Source: Alitta virens (lineage: Eukaryota > Annelida > Polychaeta > Phyllodocida > Nereididae). From it: 64,000 bases of DNA. This document shows, in pieces, positions 23,901-35,900 of this stretch. Under the pieces are notes generated by a model. That model saw only the letters and a program-made list of their open reading frames with translations, did no database searches and was not told the DNA's origin. The DNA is taken from the NCBI GenBank assembly GCA_932294295.1, contig OW028574.1:9186215-9250214 (forward strand), given 5' to 3'. The translations under genes and the position numbers were made by a program. Numbering within the stretch: the first letter of the stretch is position 1; every line of letters starts with the position of its first letter.

Positions 23901-26900
23901 TGACTTTCCTGGGTGAAAGAAAATTGTTCTGCTACCTCAAAATTTAATTTTATAAACCCTATCAAATGTGACATATAGAACTTGTGTGCAGTTGACAAAA
24001 AAAGTTGTAAGGAGATAAGGGAGTTTTTCTGTGAATTGTGTATGTTCACTAGTGTGTGACTGGTGCCCAGCAAAAATTAAAATATTATCAGATCCAACCT
24101 AATCTTTTCTTGGCATTGCCTTTTTACCAAAGGAACCTGCATGTGCAGTTTCATTGAAATTGATGCATTTCTACCTGTAGCACAACTCGTGTGAAGTTTT
24201 ACACTAGTTTATATTGGATTTTTCAGCGAATTTCTGCAATTGTCAGTTTTTACACTGGGTAAATGGAATTTTCTGCTGATTTTTCATCGGGTCATGAGTT
24301 TAGTCATTGAATGTGAGATGCAGGTGCTTATGTAGTTCCCTGAACAGCTTCAACAGGTTTCAGCAGCAAATATCAGTGAAATGAGTACGAAAAATGTTAT
24401 ATATATATTTTATTGGATCAAGTACGATAGGAGAGTTTCAAAAGCTATATTATAGATTTTATGAGAACTTTGGCATTTTTCTTCATGCTTACGATTGGTA
24501 TGGAATACAGCTGCATCTGTTTTTAACCCTCAGTGAACAAAGTTCCAAGAGGGTTATTGTTATCACTGTCGTCTGGCTGGCGGGCGTAACACTTTCGTTT
24601 CCGGAGCAGAACTCTTACACAAATGCACTTACCCTAACAAAATTTGGACAGTAATACTCTATTTGGCCTAGTGGTGCCTTTTGATAGTCACATTGACATA
24701 TGACGGCTATGTTTTACAAAATTTAGAAAAAATAGAGAAACTAAATTTTTACTACTGCACCTATACATGCTTAAAACTTTGTCATAATATGTCTAAAATA
24801 GTGTAGTGGTGCTTTTTGGGGGTCTCAGTGGGGTGTGAAGCCCTGGGGCCATGTTGTTCCCAATCACTTCCCATTCCTCTTTTAGCTGCATAGAGGACTT
24901 GCTTCTGTCATTTTGGGACGACCTGCCAAGTTTTCTGTCATCGCGGTCAATAAAAATTTGAGGTCTTCGGCTTGGGCACCATGGCTTCCAGTCATTTGCC
25001 TGCGTTTTATGGCTTCTCTAATAACAGCTTATTGTGACCGCTTTAGGTGTTTACCAACCCGCCCCAAGAAATTCCAGTGCGGGTTCTAGTTAAAGATTTA
25101 TTCGTCTGTTAAAATATGAAAAAGACGTGTTGTTTACTGCTCAATTAGTGAACCACTAATTATAATAGTAATTCACACATCAGCTAGTGCAGAAGACATA
25201 TCCTAAATATATCCCATCTATTTAGTGATACTCCATTTACACATTAGCAAAAGATCATTGTGCTGCAGAGGGTGAATCTACACCCTGCATCTCAGGGAAA
25301 AACCCCTACACAGCTGCAGATACATGCTTAGCAGCAATGAATTGTGCTCATTAGGGGCAGTGGCCATAGTGTGGCAACATTTCATGGGGTTAGAGCCTCA
25401 ATAGGGGACAGTGGAAGTGCATGACCAGGGCTATGCATCACCCCTGCCCTTCTATAGCATACACACCCTCACGTGGGATTTCCCAGTTTCCATGGTGTCA
25501 TCCGCAGTGATGTACTAGTGCTGTTGCTCCTCTGTGGATTTTGATAAATCTGTCTCAGCCCCACACCCAGCCCCTCTGCTCCTCTACTGCTAGGTTACAA
25601 GGCTTTTGTGGGCCACTGTGAGTCACTAGATCAGTGCAACAAAGCAGCTGCAGTGCAGGCCACCAGTAGCTTTACTTTCTGCAGTTGCACTAAAAATGTT
25701 TGGTATATGGTATGTTTTTAGCGCTTATAATGTGAACAATATTAAAGTTTTGTACAATATTGCATTAGACTTACTTTATAAAATTTTAAATTATTGTATA
25801 TGCAAGACTTCAAACCTGTAAGTCATATGTAATATAATATAAGTAATATAATAAGCAGCTGGGTGGTCTGGTGGTAAGGCGCTTGTCTACTCCTCTGAAG
25901 GACCCGGGTTCAATCTTAGGCCTGGGTGTCCTTTCATGTGCATCCCAGCTGGATGTCGTTCGGATGAGATGTTAAATTGGGGGTCCCAAGTAAAAGATCC
26001 CACCCATGGGGAAAATGTGTAACATGTGTGGACTTCTCGATAAGGGCAAGGACTTGCCTTAGAGGGCTGCACTTCCCATTCCTCTTTTAGCTGCGTAGAG
26101 GACTTGCTTCTGTCATTTTGGGACGACCTGCCAAATTTTCTGTCATCGCGGTCAATAAAAATTTGAGGGCTTCGGCTTGGGCACCATGGCTTCCAGTCAT
26201 TTGCCTGCGTTTTATGGCTTCTCTAATAACAGCTTATTGTGACCGCTTTAGGTGTTTACCAACCCGCCCCAAGAAATTCCAGTGCGGGTTCTAGTTAAAG
26301 ATTTATTCGTCTGTTAAAATATGAAAAAGACGTGTTGTTTACTGCTCAATTAGTGAACCACTAATTATAATAGTAATTCACACATCAGCTAGTGCAGAAG
26401 ACATATCCTAAATATATCCCATCTATTTAGTGATACTCCATTTACACATTAGCAAAAGATCATTGTGCTGCAGAGGGTGAATCTACACCCTGCATCTCAG
26501 GGAAAAACCCCTACACAGCTGCAGATACATGCTTAGCAGCAATGAATTGTGCTCATTAGGGGCAGTGGCCATAGTGTGGCAACATTTCATGGGGTTAGAG
26601 CCTCAATAGGGGACAGTGGAAGTGCATGACCAGGGCTATGCATCACCCCTGCCCTTCTATAGCATACACACCCTCACGTGGGATTTCCCAGTTTCCATGG
26701 TGTCATCCGCAGTGATGTACTAGTGCTGTTGCTCCTCTGTGGATTTTGATAAATCTGTCTCAGCCCCACACCCAGCCCCTCTGCTCTTCTACTGCTAGGT
26801 TACAAGGCTTTTGTGGGCCACTGTGAGTCACTAGATCAGTGCAACAAAGCAGCTGCAGTGCAGGCCACCAGTAGCTTTCTGCAGTTTCACTAAAAATGTG

Positions 26901-29900
26901 TGGTATATGGTATGTTTTTAGCGCTTATAATGTGAACAATATTAAAATTTTGTACAATATTGCATTAGACTTACTTTATAAAATTTTAAATTATTGTATA
27001 TGCAAGACTTCAAACCTGTAAGTCATATGTAATATAATATAAGTAATATAATAAGCAGCTGGGTGGTCTGGTGGTAAGACGCTTGTCTGCTCCTCTGAAG
27101 GACCCGGGTTCAATCTTAGACCTGGGTGTCCTTTCATGTGCATCCCAGCTGGATGTCGTTCGGATGAGATGTTAAATTGGGGGTCCCAAGTAAAAGATCC
27201 CACCCATGGGGAAAATGTGTAACATGTGTGGACTTCTCGACAAGGGCAAGAACTTGCCTTAGAGGGCTGCACTTCCCATTTCTATCTATCTATGTTGCTA
27301 AGACATAATTGTCACATACTTGCGTCAATTGTCAAAAGAATTGATGGAACTAAACATGAATTTCATGAGCTTTATTGTATTATATTTATTCGCAACCCTA
27401 TTTTATTACCATCCTTATTCGAATAATGCTCTTATATACGTTACTGTAATTAACATGTATCAGCGTATATTTGCATCACAGCGTTTGCGTGTCGATATCC
27501 CTCACATTCGAAAGCTTTAGAATTGAGCTTTATGTGGGCGATACATTGTCATTTATACTTTATATTAGACCGAAAGCTTGCTGTCATATCGCTACTTTGC
27601 AAGCATGAGTCATGTGTGTTACTGGACTGCTGTTGTGAGTCAGTTTGTCGAACTACTATCAGTGATGCAAAATTATCATTACATATGGTGGAATCAACTC
27701 GCATATTCAAATTTTGAAACAGACATGATATTGTATATAAGAAATTAAGAGGTGGTCTAATGAATGAAGTAGGCTTAAGGCTAAGTTCAATCTGTAGACA
27801 GTTTTACCTCCCATTTCGAGAATATATTATGTAGGTTCAGTCATGAGTATGACGGTGTGATAAACAAATGAAAGTATGTGTCACACATTGTTTATCACAA
27901 TTAAGTTAACAATGATTAACTTGATGTGGAGCGAAACATCGCCATTAAACCATCCCTGGTGTGAAGTTTACATTCAAAGTAAGATAACTACGGGGTCCAA
28001 AAATGTGTAGTCATTATGGCGAGGTGGCCTTCATAATGAGATGGACTTAGTAAAGAGGTGGTTTTACTAGTGAGGTCCCACAGTAGTTTATTTTGAGGCC
28101 CTTATACAACAGCATAGTGAAGTCTACCCCCATGGCAGCTGAGTGGGGTTAAATGTAATTCATGTTATTCTAGGGCATGCTTAGCAACCCTCAACTCTAG
28201 CTGTACCCTATAGATATAAGGCTGTTTGTGCGGAAGGGCCTAGCGTGAGAGCCTGAATATTGCTCTGGAATTAGAACAGATAGAAGCTCCAGCTTTGCCT
28301 GAGGTTTGTCATTATCAGTGAGCCACTGCAAGACTGTGCTACACTCCAGTGGGCTGTGTCATTGCATATTGGGAGATAACGTGATTGCGTGATTAGAAAA
28401 CCCAGTGCACAATATATTGGATGTTTATTTAATAGTATTTTCTTTGGCGGCCACCAGCATCAAGTTGGAACACACAATTTTGTAATCTGTTTTTCAACTG
28501 AATTTCAAGGTCAATTCATTCCAAAATTGTGACAGCTTCTATTCATGCATGCATGGTAATCAAATGAGTACAGTAGATGCTGATTCTGTGATCTGTCAGA
28601 TGATATCTCAGCTGAACTGTCACCGTGCATAATTGATGTGACCTTGATGTGACCTTGACTCATTGTCATGATTACATTAAGATACTTTAGTTTTATAACC
28701 ATGAAGAGAACTTGGCTAAGGAATGACCGGGTTCTTTCAAAAAGTTATATTTGATGCAAATGTCGAATGATATCCTTGGTGCTCCATGAATATTTTCCTA
28801 ATTGGAAATTTAATATATTTGCTATTGATTGATTGATTGGCGTGTGTTCCTTGACAGCGGTAGATATTTTGCCGGAGAGGGCCACCCCAACTTGTACATA
28901 TTATGTTTATATGAATAAAATGTTTCGGAGTTCTTCATTTTGACGAGCATAATTATGATTATAAACAAAAGCTGGATTTTTCAGTAGTCTGCTTGGTTTT
29001 TCAGTGGTCTGCTCATAAGTGTCCTGCTTAAAATGTCTATCGATTTTCCCTTGCTCAACTCTTGTGTGGAGGTGAGGCTAGCCCCTGAGATGGGTGCCTT
29101 AAACGTGGTTGGCATGTAATCTACTTGAAATATGGCATCCAGTCCACTGCCTTATGCCAAAGTGCAAGATAATGTATTTTTATTTTTGCCAAAATGATTA
29201 ATTGTGTTAGCAGATTGTTCAAATCCATGTTGATATGTGTGTCAAAATTACAACATTCAAAATTGAAATTATTTTTTTACCACAAAAATTCAATATTTGA
29301 CATTCCAAATTTGACCTACTTTTTACCACAACAATTCATCGTCAATTAATGAATATACGATATCTTTCAGTCATCATTTAATGCTTTGTTAAACGTTTAA
29401 GTTGCAATATTGTCAAATGTCATCAAGCCCTCGACAGCTACTTTTAATTAGTCTTAGAGGGACCCTCCTGAAGACGTGTGTCTCAAATTAAAAATGCTGA
29501 GTTGTGAGTAAGGTGAACATTTGTGCATCAAATTTCCCACTTAGCTGTCATTGTCCCCTCGAATTTCCCCACCTTTCATGGAAATCCCCCCCCCCCCCCC
29601 CCAGCAAGCCTGTTCATAGCGAATATGCACAGAAGAGGAAAAAATCAACACTTCTTTGTTGTATAGTTTGTCTTGGTAAGTTAATGCAGCCCTCCACTGC
29701 TAGTTCTTGGCATTATCCAATTTTAGGTGTCTTTGTGTATGTTGGATTATTTATATATTTATCTGCCTTTTATGTACTGCCATTGTATCATGTTTTTGTA
29801 TGTAGTCTTATTGACAAGCTCCGAAGTTTATAGAAAGCCTAGATATATCGTGTTTTATTGATCTAAAATTATATCTAAAAAGCTATGTACAGGAACAGCC

Positions 29901-32900
29901 AAGCTGTATTCAGACACATTTAGACACACTGACAAAAATTTATGGATAGATCAACGTCACAGAATTTTCATGCTGAGAGTATCAATACAATGCTACTGGA
30001 GTCGTGCTGAGGTTTGTTGACAATGCTGGGTTAGACGATGTATCCTTGTGCCACTCCTGCTGTTGTCACACAATGAGAAAGTCAGCATGCGACAAGATTG
30101 ATTTAAATTGAGATGCCTACAAATATCATTGCTTTATAGATCTTGTAGATTGCATAGTGTACATTTGATTGCATTCGTGTCTTTTGCCAGCTGAGTGGTT
30201 GATTGGTGATAGAACTATATGCCATCCTAGTCATGTTGTGGATTTGCCCAAAAAAAGAAAAATTAAGATTATCCCAGCCAATAGGATATGAAATTACAGA
30301 ATAATTGGTTCGTTTTGAGTAAAACAGAACCTGGTGTTAGGACCACCTCATGTGTAGGTCAATTCATTAATAAAGGCAGATTATCTCACTGATACAGCCA
30401 CCTCTCTCTTCAAGACTCACCAGAGAGACTGATATACAAGATAATGCAAGACATATACAATACAAGACAAGCACAAAAGAATGAAAAATAGTATATTCAA
30501 TCAGTCTTCCCGAAGTCTGCCGGTCCAGTGTCAGACCGCAGGACCTGACCGGCCAAAGACAACATATTTTATAATGATATTTTAAAAAGACATGAGCTCA
30601 TTTTGACATTCTGTCCGGCGAAGGACAGTTGAACTTCGGGAAGACTGTTCAATGTATAATGTTGAGATATCTCTATTATACGGAGAGACCATTATAAGAC
30701 TAGTTGCTGCCATAGACAAAGGTTGGAAATACTTCGAAGTACACAGTACTCTGTCAATTTGTAGTGGATGTTCCAACAACAGAAAGAAAGTATACATTGT
30801 ATTATGGCCTCCTTGACCTTGCTTGTCAGGCCTCTTCTTATTTAGAGCTTTTTTTCTCTCCTTCTGGAAGCCTTTCTTTCGTTGGTGGCTAAGGAATTGC
30901 AAATTAGGGGGAATCCCCGACTGATGTCATCTTGGCCATTATCCTGCTGGTGGAATTGATGGACTTGTAGGGACAGACAGTTATGAGCTTTTTGTGTGCC
31001 TTGTTGAATTAATTTTGCTGGTGCATTGTATATATTACTAACGAGTTATTTACAATAACATGCATGTGAGACTGCTACCAACTTTGATCATTGTTGATAA
31101 ACATTTGGAATTTGAGCCCAGTTTTCTAGTACATGCAATAGACCCCTCGCAAGCCATGTCACCCCATCATGATGTCTGCCTTAGTCATACAAGTGGGTCT
31201 AATGTCAGATTAATAGTAACACTGAGAACACACAAAAGGTACTGGCTGTACTGGCCATTATGAATTTTTCAGTATTACTGCATACAGAAAGGACTTCTAA
31301 TTGAATCATTTCGGAAAACCTAATTAAAAACTTGGACCTCTCTGTTGGAAGCCTATAACAGATTATATTGCAGTTACACCCATTTAGGCCGACTCTAAAT
31401 TGTTTTAGTACCCATTATGTTGTTAAAAAATGTTAGGTAGGTGTTGGGGGGGGGGGGGGGGTTAAAAAAAACTCGCCCCTTAAGAATCAAGGTTTTAACA
31501 GTAAAAAAAAATGGGTGTCAAATGTCCATTTTTGTCAGATGCCTTAAACAGAATTCAGGTTGGTCCTTGTAAAATCGGGTCAGCCTTATTTTAAGAATGT
31601 TTATAACAAGGCAATTATCCAGGAATTAATTTTTTTTCTATTTTGTTTGGGACTTCCCATTATGAGCGGCTCCAACTCTATAATAATAGCTTATAATCAA
31701 GTGTCTATGTGACATTATAGAAAATGTACTGCAGTATAGACATGGTATATGGCCAGTGCCAGAATGTTGTTCACTGTTAAGTGGCCCAGATTTGCAATTT
31801 TTCAAAAAGGGGGGGGGGGGGGGGTATGAAAACTCTTAGAGCAAAAACTAAATAAAATAAAATATGAAGAAAATATAATTTTCCAGGGGGGGGGGGGGGT
31901 GTATCCCCATGTTATTGCTGATGTTGTTAATCATTGTCAATGATTCAGGAATTTTGGTGTCAAACAGTGCTACCCACTGCAACTTGACTATTTCCAATAC
32001 TGTGGTATTTTTACTTGACATATACCTACCACTATACATTATGCATATGGTAGTCACATCCACTTTATCAGAGCACAACCACTGAGTTGTGTAAGAGCAC
32101 AAGTTAAAAGGTTCAGACCATTAGGAACTACAAATGAAAATGTTACAAGACAAACCTTTTATAATAATGCCCAAATTGTGTACAAAGCGTACTCCCCCCA
32201 TGGGTTACATCTTCAAGGCAAACACACAGCAAATAGAGTCTTCACTGAGCAGCCCTAAATTCAGCAAGACATAAGTCTTTCCTCTGCTCTTATTACTCAT
32301 TTTGCTTTTCAGACATAGTAGGTCATAACTAACTGATTCCATAAATATAATTTTCTCAGGGATATAACAAAAATTAACTAAATGATAAGATGTCAAATAT
32401 ACATTAAAATGCACACAAAAATACTGCTGCTAGGATGCACTTTGCTTCAGCCAATCAGAGTCAAAAGCGGGAACATTTTCAGCCAATAGAATTTCAGTAT
32501 TCTGGTGTAGCCACCTGGTGGAAATACTGAGAACCTTCCATGAAAATCCACTATTGTGTGAAGGACGAAGGTCCACTTCAGGCAGAGTGTACCGTTGGTA
32601 AATATGTTCAATTTTGGAATATGTGGATTCAGGCAAGGGCATGCATCTGCCCATTCAATAAACAGCACCTTATGAATAACTTTGAAGTGTAATTGACAAA
32701 GCTAGGATGAAAAATATACATGTAGTATTAATTTCGCATACATAGGTACGGCGGAATTAAATAAATATTACTTTATTATACATACAGATATGGAAAGAAC
32801 TTCGGTTTAACTTTATTCATAGAGCTGTTGTTTTATGAATTCATAGAGCTGATTTATGACTGCACCACATTATGTATGATATTAGCTGTATGTTCATTGA

Positions 32901-35900
32901 CATCATTGTACAGCAGCTTAATACTTACACATCGCTGTACAATGTGTTATATGTAGAGTCAGCCCAGGGCCCTGTGTTACTCCCTCCCATACACTGACAA
33001 CAAAGGGCAGCTGATATCCATGAGTCAGAATGCTGCTTTGATCTGGTTTTCCCATTGGTGGGTTTTTTTCCATGTCTTTTGTGACTGATAAGATCCTGAC
33101 CGGGGCTTTTCCTTTGGAAAATGCCTGTGAGCCTTTCGTGGTCCTCTGTCGTAATGAACAACGATTCTTGTCCTCTCCCGCTCTATCTGCTTCTTTTCGG
33201 TCTCTCTCTCTTCCTTTAATCCTCCGCAGATTGTCACAGACGTGGCAACATTTCAGTGCATAGAAACGCATGTAATTTTGCGCTATATAAATGAATAATA
33301 ATTTCTGTGACAGATCAAGAGTTGTCTCTGCAGATGTGTAACAAGACTCAGTGTAATCAACAGGACATCTTGCACTTGTATTGTTTTTGTTGGATTTTTT
33401 TTTTGTCCAATTATATAGATGTCAATCATTTTTGGTCTTTTTCTTATTAATGTGTGCTCATCCTTCGTTATCATAGACCAATATACATGCATAATTGGTG
33501 AAAACTATATACCACGTTAGCCCGTCGTTGGGCTTCTTTTTTTTCTTCTTCTTAATTATTGGATTCAGATCCAGGTTTGTAGCAATTTTCACCACATCAA
33601 GTTTACTGCATCCTTAAGCTCGTTGATGGTTAAATTTAATGGTGCCATGAATCAGTTTTAATCTTGAGCCTTATCCAGAAATACGAAGGAGCTTTAAGGA
33701 GGGATTATCTATGGTTTGTATTTTTATTCCGGGTGCTTGATAACAATAAGAGCCACACAAAGGAAGAGACCTGTAAGTTATCCCGCAGGTCTGCCTATTT
33801 ATGGCTTGGTTATTCAACTCACAATGGCCTCGTGGGATAAATCAACATTTTTGGCGTGGCGAATGAATCGGCGTGTAATCGGGCGGGCAATTTACCATGG
33901 TGTGTTTGAAAAGACACTCGTGAACGACAAGAGGGGCTGCTTTTCTCAACCGATTAATGCTGCTGCTGCTGCTTTTCCCCAACTTGTCATCCCAAAATGA
34001 CAGACAGTGGCAAAAAAATGAATGTGTAGGCTTTCCCCAAGTTCGTATACAATGTAATGCGCATGGATTCTGTGACCTTCACATTTCATATTGAAATATG
34101 GTGAAGTATGGACCTCAACAATAAAATAACAATAACATTTATTTAGAGTCATGCTTTTGGTAGAACAATAACGACTGTGTTATTTAAAACAAAATAAAAC
34201 ACAAGAAAACATGTTGGCTGCGTGTTAAAAATATAAGAATAATGATTCGTGAAATTAACAACCTGATGGAGTAGGTCTGTCAACTCTGCATAAACATGTG
34301 CAGTCATCTCATTGTTTGATGTTTTCTTTGAATTCTTCGATGCTCAAATAGCACTCTTGACATTATTTGGCATGTTATTCCATAATTTGGCACCCCAAGT
34401 AGGTGAAAGAATAATAACCATACTTAACAGTCTTGAGCCTTCGCCTCAGTGCACTTACACACACATGGAAAGAACTGGTGAACTGGTCAAATGTCTTCGT
34501 GTGTCTGTTTGTGTTTGTCAGAATGTGTTTTCTGAGCAATCATTTCCTTTCAGTGGTAGATTTCACATCCTTGAAAAGTTCTACCCAGCCCAACCGTATA
34601 CATTGTTATAATAGGGCAGCCACATGAATAAGACCGTGTCAATTAATTCCACTGAATTTCAGCGCAACTTCTACATGGTGGTGTCCATAAAATCCTCATT
34701 TTCATGATTATCGCGTGTAATGATTATGGCCATCCATGTTATCAGTTGCTTTATTTCTTCTCGTTTTGCATATTATGAAAAGAAGTTTGACGGAGAACCA
34801 TTAATAGTATAATAATTACATTTTGTATATTCTACAGGACAGTAGGAGTAGCTGCAACATGTGAGCCTTGTTTGTTGTTCATAAACTCGAAAGTTTCATT
34901 GTAAAGAATTTCACATGCGCTATTGGTTGTCATGGCAACAGGTGTGGCCATAAGTGCATCTTTTTTTTTTTCGTTTAGTTCAAGGCCACACAACACGCAG
35001 CCCTTTAATTATTATACTGTGCCTAACCTACAGGTGTGCTGCTGCCTCATGTCATTCAGGAAAGAGGTATCCATTAAGGATGCGGTCAAAACAGTAGTTC
35101 ACAAAGAAGACGAGTTGTTTGGGAAGTCTGCGTAAAAGTTGTGGAATACTTTAAATTAAAGCTATTAAACTTTTTAGAAAGAAGTAGAAAACTGAACGCA
35201 GTCACGACAAGTTGACAATTATGCCAGTTCGTGTTTTCAGGAGAAACAGGGACCCATTGATGGATTGAGATATGTCTTATGTGTCTGTGATCATGATAAA
35301 GGGTAAAGGCTGAAGTAATGATGAGATGATATCATCAATGATACAGTTAGTTTCATTAAAAACGGTCAAATTGAACCTTGACAAAGCTAGACAACTTTTG
35401 CTATACGATGCTACCTGCCACTAAACAGAACTGACTGGCTATAGCTGGCTACTCAAAGCCGGATCTAAGAGAGCATGCAGCATCATACATGTCGATTACA
35501 CTGCCTAACTTTGATATATAAGAAAAATTTCTTACATTTACCAAGGTTTATATTTTTTTAATGGTGGTAGTTTAAGCCGACTACAAGATAGAAGTGGCAG
35601 GCTTTAGCCAGTTACAGTTACAGCACAGGCGCTGTCCAACTGCTATACATGTCAAGAAATAATAAGAAGGTGCCGCTCTTGCGCATTAAGCAAGTTGACT
35701 TGGCCTCATTAAAAGGCCCAATGCTCTCTCTCACTCCACTTAATATAAATGTCTGATTCTTTGGTAACATAAAGTTAACAATATTTCTTTCTGATCTGAA
35801 TCGACATCATTGTGGTTATTGTCTCATTTTTGGCTGTTATAACGCATTTTTCGGACGTAAATACGATCACGACAGTCATGCGGACAGAATGTAGGTCATT

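Noticed and set aside
25861..25930. A genuine tRNA gene
   Set aside because: The A and B boxes are tRNA-like, but no complete cloverleaf can be drawn, and the sequence continues into a SINE body found in several copies.
25887..27272. Minus-strand frames through the SINEs ending in LNPGP
   Set aside because: The frames arise from the non-coding SINE and its duplicate. The NPGP resemblance is chance.
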